A DNA stretch of 5,902 nt from Loktanella sp. (GTDB lineage: Bacteria > Pseudomonadota > Alphaproteobacteria > Rhodobacterales > Rhodobacteraceae): the NCBI GenBank assembly GCA_003551805.1, contig PUNR01000218.1, positions 1 to 5,902 on the forward strand, written 5' to 3'. The notes beneath the pieces are model-generated. The model was given only the letters and a program-made list of their open reading frames with translations, did no database searches and was not told where the DNA came from. The position numbers and the translations under genes were made by a program. Within the stretch, counting starts at the first letter, position 1. Each line of letters begins with the position of its first letter. Positions 1 through 5,278 of this stretch are shown here, one piece after another.

Positions 1-24
1 CGCGAAGCCGCAAAGTAACCATCT

Positions 25-64
25 TGCGGTTCTGCCGAGGAGTTGCTCCGTCGGCAGAACCGCA
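25..64. repeat. Long near-perfect inverted repeat (hairpin)
   Basis: TGCGGTTCTGCCGA (25-38) is exactly complementary to TCGGCAGAACCGCA (51-64), giving a 14-bp uninterrupted stem. Inside it GGAG (39-42) pairs with CTCC (46-49) around a TTG loop, leaving only G50 as a bulge. The whole stem is therefore 18 bp with one bulge. It begins six bases after a possible gene-end TAA at 16-18, a position that suits a terminator, but no T-run follows on either strand, so it is not a canonical Rho-independent terminator. Alternatives are an RNA-stabilising 3' structure, a recombination or insertion target, or a dispersed palindromic repeat. The pairing is seen directly; the role is unknown. Confidence 0.85.
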
Positions 65-189
65 TCAATCGGGAGTTGACGTCTCTGGTCAAACAGTACC
101 TCGATGCGCTTCCAGGGGCTGAACTGCGAAAATGTCCCAGTGAAATCGGATGCCAGGCAGCGCATCGATACGCAATGTGATAATTAAGG

Positions 190-225
190 GCCCGCGGGAC
201 CATTTACCCGCTGCGCTGCCCGGGC
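190..225. repeat. GC-rich nested dyad
   Basis: GCGGG (194-198) pairs with CCCGC (207-211) around ACCATTTA, and the flanking GCCC (190-193) can pair with GGGC (222-225) if the intervening bases bulge out. A short pyrimidine tract (TTTACC) follows on the plus strand but is too poor in T for a confident terminator call. The structure lies between the possible gene end at the left edge and the XRE promoter region, so a transcriptional boundary is conceivable. This is an observation of pairing potential only. Confidence 0.35.
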
Positions 226-284
226 TTTACCAAAACGCGTGTCCGTGAATTACGAGACACCCATACTGAGCAGGTAGACGGGAC

Positions 285-338
285 GATCCGTGATCTATAT
301 TCAGATCATACGTCACTCTAAGGGTCTATTTACGGATC
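285..338 (+). promoter_or_regulatory. Putative promoter/operator of the XRE gene
   Basis: TGATCT (291-296) and AGATCA (303-308) form a perfect 6-bp dyad with a 6-bp spacer. TATATT at 296-301, which resembles a sigma-70 -10 box, lies inside this dyad. A second pair, GATCCGT (285-291) and ACGGATC (332-338), encloses the first. HipB-type antitoxins are known to repress their own promoters by binding short GATC/ATCC-like inverted repeats, so this arrangement suits autoregulation of the gene starting at 345. I could not find a good -35 hexamer at the matching distance, so the promoter part is tentative. Confidence 0.4.
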
Positions 339-344
339 ATCAAA

Positions 345-677
345 ATGAAAGAGACAAGTGTTTCCGCACCGGCCCGCGACGCCCTCGGCATCTTTGCCGC
401 GATGATCCGCGCCGCGCGCATCCAGCGCGGAATGACCGCGGCGGAACTCGGGATACGGGTGGGGGTTTCGCGCGGTGTTATTCAGCGCATCGAAGCAGGC
501 GAGCCCGGAACCTCTATCGGCGCCGCGTTCGAGGCAGCCGTCATTCTCGGCATTCCACTGTTCGACGTCCCCACCCCTCAGCTTCGAAAACTCCACAAAC
601 AAAGGCAGGAGGTGAACATGCTTCTCCCGAAGCGCGCTTTCCTGGCGCAGTTCTCGAAACCCGACAATGATTTCTGA
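345..677 (+). CDS. XRE-family transcriptional regulator, HipB-like antitoxin, orphan
   Basis: This encodes a 110-residue DNA-binding protein with one Cro/C1-type helix-turn-helix at about residues 31-52 (TAAELGIRVGVSRGVIQRIE), including the usual ArgIleGlu-AlaGly end of the recognition helix. Residues 55-77 (IGAAFEAAVILGIPLFD) continue the fold. The tail ends in DNDF, which resembles the C-terminus of alphaproteobacterial HipB-type antitoxins paired with HipA kinases. Start at ATG 345 gives a family-like N-terminus, but there is no visible Shine-Dalgarno. The next in-frame ATG (402) would cut into the first helix. Its role would be to bind a HipA-like toxin and repress its own promoter; the dyads at 285-338 fit this. 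No intact hipA follows, so it is an orphan here. A stand-alone XRE regulator is the alternative. Confidence 0.8.
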   Translation: MKETSVSAPARDALGIFAAMIRAARIQRGMTAAELGIRVGVSRGVIQRIEAGEPGTSIGAAFEAAVILGIPLFDVPTPQLRKLHKQRQEVNMLLPKRAFLAQFSKPDNDF

Positions 678-843
678 CTCAATGTGAGCTGGCAGGATCG
701 CGGTCGGTCGGAATGACTGCAGTGACAAGTGTATCTCTGAGCTTTTCGAGTATGAAGCCCGTCGTTTTTGTAATCCGAGGAGCGCCAACCTTCCGACACT
801 TTATCCGATTGAGTGGCGTATGAAAATCATTTCATGCACTTAA
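667..843 (+). pseudogene. Possible hipA-like remnant (very degenerate)
   Basis: In HipBA pairs the toxin ATG commonly overlaps the end of the antitoxin gene. Here an ATG at 667, overlapping the last codons of the XRE gene in another frame, would start Met-Ile-Ser-Asp-Ser-Met and then meets TGA at 685-687. The same frame stays open from 688 to a TAA at 841-843 and begins Ala-Gly-Arg-Ile, faintly like the segment near the N-terminus of HipA proteins. The remainder has no HipA kinase motif I can recognise. This is positional evidence plus a weak resemblance. The stretch may instead be simple non-coding sequence. Confidence 0.2.
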
Positions 844-857
844 CATACTGTAAGTAA
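678..857. other. Gene-free stretch between XRE gene and transposase remnant
   Basis: No intact gene is supported here. Stops are frequent in all frames, and the second half (about 825-930) is visibly richer in A and T than the rest of the window. A 36-codon ATG frame at 713-823 has no Shine-Dalgarno and no recognisable product. The location, next to a decayed transposase, suggests scarred DNA left by insertion and deletion, possibly including what was once the partner gene of the XRE regulator. Confidence 0.5.
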
Positions 858-971
858 ACAACTTTATTGGATATGTATCTTGATCTTCCAGGTCTCGCAT
901 TCTATCCTATCGACAATGCCGACGAAGTATTAAAAACGTGGACAGGTTCGCGGTTCGGCCAAGTTAACTGA
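858..971 (+). pseudogene. Probable upstream piece of the Tn3-family transposase remnant, frame-shifted
   Basis: This frame is open between the TAA at 855-857 and the TGA at 969-971. Its residues include PheTyrProIleAsp, followed about 16 residues later by Gly-Gln-Val-Asn. Tn3-family transposases have a similar stretch (an Arg-Leu-Tyr-x-Ile-Asp segment followed by Gly-Gly-Arg-Ile-Asn) some tens of residues before the conserved C-terminal block, and that block is encoded just downstream in a different frame. The distance between the two parts is shorter than in intact transposases, which suggests an internal deletion with a frameshift near 970. The resemblance is from memory and short, so it is tentative. 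Confidence 0.4.
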
Positions 972-1266
972 TCGAGCATCGTTCAACCAATTTCTGCCCG
1001 CGCGTCTAAATCCCAGACAACACGAGCTTGCGGTGGCACTGCGCGAAATCGGACGGGTGAAACGGACGCTTTTCATCATTGAATGGTTGCTGGCCGCCGA
1101 CATGCAGCGTCGTACCCAGATCGGTCGGAACAAGGGTGACGCACATCATGCCCTCAAGAATGCGCTGCGCATGGGACGCCAAGGTAAAATTCGCGACCGA
1201 ACAACTGAAGGACAACATTTAGGAATGGTCGTGCTGAACCTGCTCACCACCATCATATTTTACTAA
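934..1266 (+). pseudogene. Tn3-family transposase (TnpA) C-terminal remnant
   Basis: This frame reads as the C-terminal part of the DDE transposase of Tn3-type transposons. The block ProArgGlnHisGluLeuAlaValAlaLeuArgGluIleGlyArg, then ThrLeuPhe, Gln-x-Gly-x-Asn-Lys-Gly, LysIleArgAspArg and ValLeuAsnLeuLeu, aligns in order and without gaps with the family pattern. An intact protein is roughly 1000 residues; only about 100 remain. The Glu of the conserved Asn-Lys-Gly-Glu motif, believed to be the third catalytic acidic residue, is Asp (codon 1138-1140). The frame ends at TAA 1264-1266, about where the family has a conserved Trp and 10-20 more residues. A GTG at 1033 could act as a start but lies inside the domain. 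No 38-bp Tn3 terminal repeat was recognised nearby. Non-functional relic. Confidence 0.8.
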
Positions 1267-1291
1267 GTAAAGCGCCAAGCCTTGGTACGCC

Positions 1292-2191
1292 CTACGGGTT
1301 CCTGGGCTGGTGGGAATTGCATGATGCATGCTCTACGAGCACCTGATGAAGCTGTGCCAATACTTTAGAGCGCGAAGAGACCTGCCGCTGAACAAGACCG
1401 ACACAGCGCGTGATAACACCGTTGCAGAATGGTTGCCAGCAAAGCGTATCCGAGGAAACGTTGTAAATGGCGATTTGCGGCACGATTGCGACGCCAAGCC
1501 CTGCCTGCACCATACCGACGACCGCAGGCATGGTATTGGTGACGGCAATTTCGCGTGGCGTAACGGACATGCGCGAAAGCTCGGTTTCGATCTGCCGAGC
1601 AAGAGGGACGCTGGTGGCGTATCGAATGAACGGCAGATTGCGCAACAGCCAGACTTCGGACCGGCCTTCATATCCGGCAGGGGCGATCATCACCAATGGT
1701 TCTGTAAGGATCGGTCGCCAGACCAGACCGGCGGGGATGCCGACATGTTCCGCGACCAGCGCCGCATCCAACCGTCCTGCCGCCACATTAGACAGCAGTT
1801 TTTCGGACACACCGACATTCATCTGAAAGGTCAGATCGGGGAAGCTTGCCTGCATCTGAACAAAGGCTTCAGACACAAGATGCGTAGATACCGTACGTAT
1901 CGCCCCAAAAGTAAGCACACCAGCAGTGCGGCCCCCAGAAATGATCATCCGGGTTTCGGTCATTGTCTGCACGATTTCGCGGGCCGCGCGCACGAATTCC
2001 TCGCCCTTGGCGTTTAGCTGTAAAGGGCGTTTCTTGCGGTCAAACAGGGTGACCCCAAGCTCCCCCTCAAGTGCCTGTATTTGTTGACTGACGGCCGATG
2101 CGGTGAGATTCACGACACCGGCTGCTGTCGCAAGGCTGCCAGTGTCTGCGACGGCGATAATCGTCTGAAGTTGGCGTATGTCCATATGCAT
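1292..2191 (-). CDS. LysR-type transcriptional regulator of the divergent TTT operon
   Basis: A 299-residue protein of normal LysR length. The winged helix-turn-helix spans about residues 3-62, with the typical ArgGlnLeuGln start, GlySerLeuAlaThrAlaAla, and the recognition stretch SerAlaValSerGlnGlnIleGlnAlaLeuGlu followed by Leu-Gly-Val-x-LeuPheAspArg. A linker helix (about 63-88) leads to the LysR substrate-binding domain (about 90-290), with GlyArgLeuAspAlaAlaLeu near 139-145 and ValGlnAlaGlyLeuGlyValAlaIleValPro at 228-238. The start may be the ATG at 2191 or the second ATG two codons on (2185); neither has a clear Shine-Dalgarno. It is transcribed away from tctC across a 112-bp gap with a T-N11-A dyad, so it very probably controls the transporter-hydrolase operon and itself, with the imported compound or its product as inducer. 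The ligand is unknown. Confidence 0.93.
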   Translation of the reverse strand: MHMDIRQLQTIIAVADTGSLATAAGVVNLTASAVSQQIQALEGELGVTLFDRKKRPLQLNAKGEEFVRAAREIVQTMTETRMIISGGRTAGVLTFGAIRTVSTHLVSEAFVQMQASFPDLTFQMNVGVSEKLLSNVAAGRLDAALVAEHVGIPAGLVWRPILTEPLVMIAPAGYEGRSEVWLLRNLPFIRYATSVPLARQIETELSRMSVTPREIAVTNTMPAVVGMVQAGLGVAIVPQIAIYNVSSDTLCWQPFCNGVITRCVGLVQRQVSSRSKVLAQLHQVLVEHASCNSHQPRNP

Positions 2192-2303
2192 TACTTAAGC
2201 AAAGCTTAATCTAAACATCAAATAAATTCGCTTCCTAAGGCGTTGCTTTCTTCGTAGCCAAACGGCAGGCCAAAATTCAAGGCAATTAACAAGGAGATCA
2301 CCC
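2192..2303. promoter_or_regulatory. Divergent promoter region, LysR gene / TTT operon
   Basis: This 112-bp gap separates the two divergent start codons and must hold both promoters. For the minus strand, TTGATG followed 17 bases later by TTAAGT is a weak sigma-70-like pair that would overlap the T-N11-A dyad, as expected for LysR autorepression. For the plus strand I found no convincing -35/-10 pair; TTGCTT at 2243-2248 is the best -35-like hexamer but lacks a partner at the right distance, which is common for activator-dependent promoters. A strong Shine-Dalgarno, AAGGAG (2291-2296), lies seven bases before the tctC ATG. Confidence 0.6.
2195..2209. promoter_or_regulatory. Putative LysR-type operator (T-N11-A dyad)
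   Basis: TTAAGC-AAA-GCTTAA is a perfect 15-bp dyad. T2196 and A2208 are separated by 11 bases, which is the classical LysR box format T-N11-A within an inverted repeat. It lies three bases upstream of the regulator's ATG and 94 bases upstream of the tctC ATG. This is the usual position of the high-affinity recognition site of a LysR regulator, which represses its own gene and activates the divergent one. The dyad is seen; binding is inferred. Confidence 0.65.
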
Positions 2304-3254
2304 ATGACGAAATTCTCACGGACCATAGCTGGTGCCGGACTTGCAGTGGCGATGACGGTACAACCCGTCTTTGCGCAGGATTATCCCACGCGGCCCGTTG
2401 AATTCATCGTGCCATGGGCGCCGGGTGGTGGCAGCGATATCCTGATGCGGATCATTGCCAACAACATTTCTCCCTATCTGGGCACCGAAATGCCGGTGAT
2501 TAATATTGGTGGCGTTGGCGGCACTGTCGGTCTGGCCGAGGCCGTTCGCCGCCCCGCAGATGGCTATACCATCAGTCAGGTGCATGAGGGCCTGTTGACG
2601 GCTACTGCCGTCGGCATGACCGATCTGGCATGGGATGATTTCGACATGATCGCGCTGATGACAGCGTCACCGCAATTCCTGGTCTCTGCGACCGACCAGC
2701 CGTTCAACGATTTCGCTGGCTTGGTGGAATATGCTCAGGCCAATCCCAACGCACTGACCGTGGGTGTGACATTGGGTGGCGTCCCGCATCTGCATGCCGC
2801 GATGATTGCTGAGGCGTTTGATTTCGAATGGCGCTATGTTGGCTATGAAGGTACGGGCGAACGCATCCGCGCTGTAGTGGGCGGCAATCTGGACGTAGCT
2901 ATTGGCGATATCTCGTCATCGCTGTCGTTCGCGGAAAATGGCGATTTGCTGTTTCTCGCCTCCGGCACTGAGGAACGGATTGAACAGACCCCGGATGTAC
3001 CGACCTTTGCTGAATTGGGTGCTGATCTGGATCTACTGATCACCCGTGGCATTGTTGTGCCAAAAGGTGTCCCAGAAGATATTCAGGTCACGCTGGAGGC
3101 TGCTTTTGAGCAATTGGCGATGGACGAAACCTTTATCCAGCAGATCAACAATTCAGGTGCAGATGTCATGTTCCGTGGTCGTGAAGACTATACCAGGTAC
3201 CTCAGTAACCTGAGCGACACAGTCGAACGTCTGGCCGAGGTTATTGCGCCTTGA
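2304..3254 (+). CDS. tctC: TTT transporter periplasmic solute-binding receptor (TctC/Bug family)
   Basis: A 316-residue extracytoplasmic receptor, of usual Bug-family length. Residues 1-24 form a Sec signal peptide (Lys/Arg N-region, hydrophobic core, cleavage likely after ValPheAla before GlnAspTyrPro). The mature start TyrProThrArgProValGluPheIleValProTrpAlaProGlyGlyGlySerAsp is the family signature; the Gly-rich loop (40-45) contacts the substrate carboxylate. Other marks are GlyGlyThrValGly (72-76), ProAlaAspGlyTyrThr (84-89), ValGlyTyrGluGlyThrGlyGluArg (179-187), GlyGlyAsnLeuAspValAlaIle (193-200) and ThrProAspValProThrPheAlaGluLeuGly (229-239). It delivers solute to the TctA/TctB membrane complex. 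A strong AAGGAG with 7-bp spacing fixes the ATG. First gene of the operon; its stop overlaps the tctB start. Family members bind citrate, dicarboxylates, aromatic acids or amino acids; the ligand cannot be told. Confidence 0.95.
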   Translation: MTKFSRTIAGAGLAVAMTVQPVFAQDYPTRPVEFIVPWAPGGGSDILMRIIANNISPYLGTEMPVINIGGVGGTVGLAEAVRRPADGYTISQVHEGLLTATAVGMTDLAWDDFDMIALMTASPQFLVSATDQPFNDFAGLVEYAQANPNALTVGVTLGGVPHLHAAMIAEAFDFEWRYVGYEGTGERIRAVVGGNLDVAIGDISSSLSFAENGDLLFLASGTEERIEQTPDVPTFAELGADLDLLITRGIVVPKGVPEDIQVTLEAAFEQLAMDETFIQQINNSGADVMFRGREDYTRYLSNLSDTVERLAEVIAP

Positions 3255-3760
3255 ACGAGAATCGTGATCAGGTTCTGACGCAGGAGGCGGGCGAGATCGC
3301 GCGCCTCCTATCTTACGTCGCATTGCTGGCCGTATCCATCGGCATGTTCCTTGAAGCGCGGACCATTCCCACATCGCGGTTCGAGGCCTTAGGCGCAGGT
3401 GCATTTCCCATGCTGGTGCATGTGCTTTTGATCCTGCTGTTGATCAGCGCCATCATTGGGTCCGTCCGGCAGATCCCGGCCGAGGCTTACCCCCGCTTTG
3501 CGTCGCAGGCTATTTTATGGGCCAAGACCCGGCGCCTTGTGCTGCTGATGTTCGTGTTTCTGATCATATATATCACGGCGATGCCGGTCATAGGCTACCC
3601 CATTGCAACGCTGGTCTTCCTGCTCGCTTTTTTGCTGACTTTATCGCCCAAGACCAAGAAAGCGGTGGCACTATGTGTGACCCTCGCGCTGCTCTTTTCG
3701 TTCGGGCTGAACTGGCTTTTTGCCGAAGTCTTCAACGTCTTTTTGCCCAGAGGAAGGTAA
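3251..3760 (+). CDS. tctB: TTT transporter small membrane subunit (TctB family)
   Basis: A 169-residue membrane protein, normal for TctB. Hydrophobic segments lie at about 19-36, 51-71, 96-131 (long, probably two passes broken at Met-Pro-Val-Ile-Gly-Tyr-Pro) and 138-160. Family-like marks are GlyAlaGlyAlaPhePro (48-53), GlyTyrProIleAlaThr (115-120) and a PheAsnValPheLeuPro end (161-166). TctB has low sequence conservation, so identification rests on size, topology and position between tctC and tctA. The start is TTG at 3251, sharing TTGA with the tctC stop, with a weak GAGG (3237-3240) 10 bases upstream. The first in-frame ATG (codon 32) would remove most of the first membrane segment, so TTG with translational coupling is preferred. 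AGGAAGG at its 3' end serves tctA. Confidence 0.9.
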   Translation: MNENRDQVLTQEAGEIARLLSYVALLAVSIGMFLEARTIPTSRFEALGAGAFPMLVHVLLILLLISAIIGSVRQIPAEAYPRFASQAILWAKTRRLVLLMFVFLIIYITAMPVIGYPIATLVFLLAFLLTLSPKTKKAVALCVTLALLFSFGLNWLFAEVFNVFLPRGR

Positions 3761-3766
3761 CACCCT

Positions 3767-5278
3767 ATGGACGCGTTTCTTCTCGGCGCCTCTGAGGTGC
3801 TGTCTTTCTCGACCCTGACCATGATGTTTTTCGGCGCCATCGCCGGGATCGTTGCTGCTGCCATTCCTGGCTTTACCGTCACCATGGCCATCGTGCTGAC
3901 ACTGCCTTTGACCTTTGCCTTGCCCCCCTTGCAGGGCGTGTCAGTCATGTTGGCCGTCTACGTGGGTGGCTATACTGGTGGCCTGATATCTGCGGCCCTT
4001 CTGGGCATTCCCGGCACGCCATCTGCGCTTGCCACTACTTTCGACGCCTATCCGATGGCTCGCAAAGGCGAACCAGGCCGAGCGCTATCATTAGGTATCT
4101 GGGCGTCGTTTTTTGGCACGATCATCTCAACCCTTGTTCTGATCGTCGCGGCACCGCCGCTCGCGGTCTTTGCCGTCAGGTTAGGCCCATGGGAATATTT
4201 CAGCTTGATTGTCTTTGCGCTGACGATCGTGGCCAGCCTTGTGGGCCACTCCCTGCAGCGCGGCCTGATTTCGGCACTGATCGGTCTGGCCATTGCCACC
4301 ATCGGCACTGACCCGATGATGGGTCGCCCCCGGTTTGACATGGGCTTTGACGCTTTGCGCGCTGGCCTGCCATTTTTGATCGTCCTGATCGGTATCTATG
4401 CAATCTCGCAACTTGCGACCGAAGTGGAAGACCCCAAGACGATCCATAATGGCGAAAAGCTGGTCAAAGGCGAGATCAAGTTCAACAATTTCGCCGTCAT
4501 GCGCGAGGTTCTGGCGGGGCCTGTCAATCTCGTCCGGTCATCTATGATCGGTGTGGCGATCGGCGCATTGCCGGGGGCAGGTGGGTCGATCGCTAACCTG
4601 ATAGCCTATGATCAAGCCAAGCGCGCATCAAAAACGCCCGAAGAATTCGGCAAAGGCACGCCAGAAGGTGTTATCGCCTCGGAATCCGGTAATTCGGCTA
4701 CGGCAGGCGGCGGGCTTATTCCGATGATTTCGCTTGGTATTCCGGGCTCTGCAGTGGATGCGATTCTGCTTGCCGCATTGATGGTGCATGGTATTTCCAT
4801 CGGGCCACGGCTGATCATGGATAACCCGGACCTTGTCTATGGCATGTTCATCGCCATGGCCGTGTCCAGCCTGATGATGCTGTTTATCTGTGTCGTATCG
4901 ATGCGCGCCTTTCTGCGCGTGGCCGAAGTGCCCAAATGGGTGATCGTTCCGACAGTGCTGGTGTGCTGCATTGTGGGCACATTCGCCTTGAACAACCGGG
5001 TCAGTGACCTGTCGCTTCTCGTCGCCATCGGTATTTTTGGCTATGCGATGAAGGCACTTGATTACCCGTTGGCGCCACTTGTGCTGGCCGTCATTCTTGG
5101 GCCGATTGCAGAAACCAATCTGCGCCGTGCTTTGATGACCGATAACGACTGGTCACTCTTTCTCACCCGCCCTGTCAGTCTTGTATTCCTCGTCGCGGCG
5201 CTGCTGTCCATCAGTTGGGCCATCCGCGGAATTTTGAAAGACAGACGTAAAACTAAACAAGTTAAGGATGTTGCCTGA
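3767..5278 (+). CDS. tctA: TTT transporter large membrane subunit (TctA family)
   Basis: A 503-residue polytopic inner-membrane protein, the channel-forming subunit of the secondary, ion-gradient-driven TTT carrier. The internal duplication of the TctA family is visible. Repeat one has GlyIleValAlaAlaAlaIleProGlyPheThrValThrMet (27-40), then GlyGlyTyrThrGlyGly and LeuLeuGlyIleProGlyThrProSerAla with AlaTyrProMetAlaArgLysGly (67-101). Repeat two has GlyAlaLeuProGlyAlaGlyGlySerIleAla (266-276), GlyThrProGluGlyValIleAlaSerGluSerGlyAsnSer (297-310) and SerLeuGlyIleProGlySerAla (322-329). About 10-12 membrane helices are expected. AGGAAGG (3751-3757) lies 9 bases before the ATG, and only 6 bp separate it from tctB. 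The TGA at 5276-5278 overlaps the ATG of the next gene, so both are coupled. Length and motifs are intact. Confidence 0.97.
   Translation: MDAFLLGASEVLSFSTLTMMFFGAIAGIVAAAIPGFTVTMAIVLTLPLTFALPPLQGVSVMLAVYVGGYTGGLISAALLGIPGTPSALATTFDAYPMARKGEPGRALSLGIWASFFGTIISTLVLIVAAPPLAVFAVRLGPWEYFSLIVFALTIVASLVGHSLQRGLISALIGLAIATIGTDPMMGRPRFDMGFDALRAGLPFLIVLIGIYAISQLATEVEDPKTIHNGEKLVKGEIKFNNFAVMREVLAGPVNLVRSSMIGVAIGALPGAGGSIANLIAYDQAKRASKTPEEFGKGTPEGVIASESGNSATAGGGLIPMISLGIPGSAVDAILLAALMVHGISIGPRLIMDNPDLVYGMFIAMAVSSLMMLFICVVSMRAFLRVAEVPKWVIVPTVLVCCIVGTFALNNRVSDLSLLVAIGIFGYAMKALDYPLAPLVLAVILGPIAETNLRRALMTDNDWSLFLTRPVSLVFLVAALLSISWAIRGILKDRRKTKQVKDVA

Larger units (their letters stand above)
1..344. other. 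Left intergenic region, no defensible gene
   Basis: No open frame here has a convincing start, ribosome binding site and recognisable product. In frame 1 the window opens with Arg-Glu-Ala-Ala-Lys and a TAA at 16-18, which could be the last codons of a gene entering from the left, but five codons cannot be identified. The same frame is then open from 19 to a TGA at 178-180. It would give a charged, helix-like peptide, but it has no ATG or GTG, only a TTG at 43 without usable spacing to a Shine-Dalgarno, and it runs through the hairpin, so I do not call it. The region contains the hairpin at 25-64, a GC-rich dyad at 190-225 and the dyads upstream of the XRE gene. Confidence 0.55.

Noticed and set aside
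19..180. Stop-free frame with a helix-like charged peptide in the left region
   Set aside because: It has no credible start codon, it passes through a perfect hairpin and its product is not recognisable.
330..788. Minus-strand open frame of 152 codons over the XRE gene
   Set aside because: It covers the clear helix-turn-helix gene in antisense, with low-complexity Arg/Gly/His composition and no recognisable motif.
713..823. 36-codon ATG frame after the XRE gene, considered as a small gene
   Set aside because: No Shine-Dalgarno, no recognisable product and location in a degenerate stretch.
1259..1285. Small palindromes TTTACT-A-AGTAAA and CCAAG-C-CTTGG downstream of the LysR stop, considered as a terminator
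   Set aside because: Stems are too short with loops too small, and no T-run follows on the minus strand.
1..1291. CRISPR array, tRNA or riboswitch
   Set aside because: No regularly spaced direct repeats, no cloverleaf with a T-loop consensus and no known riboswitch core were seen.
1328..2017. Long plus-strand open frame (229 codons) opposite the LysR gene
   Set aside because: It is antisense to a well-supported LysR gene, lacks a Shine-Dalgarno and is rich in His, Arg, Asp and Gln with no domain; it is a shadow of the real codon usage.
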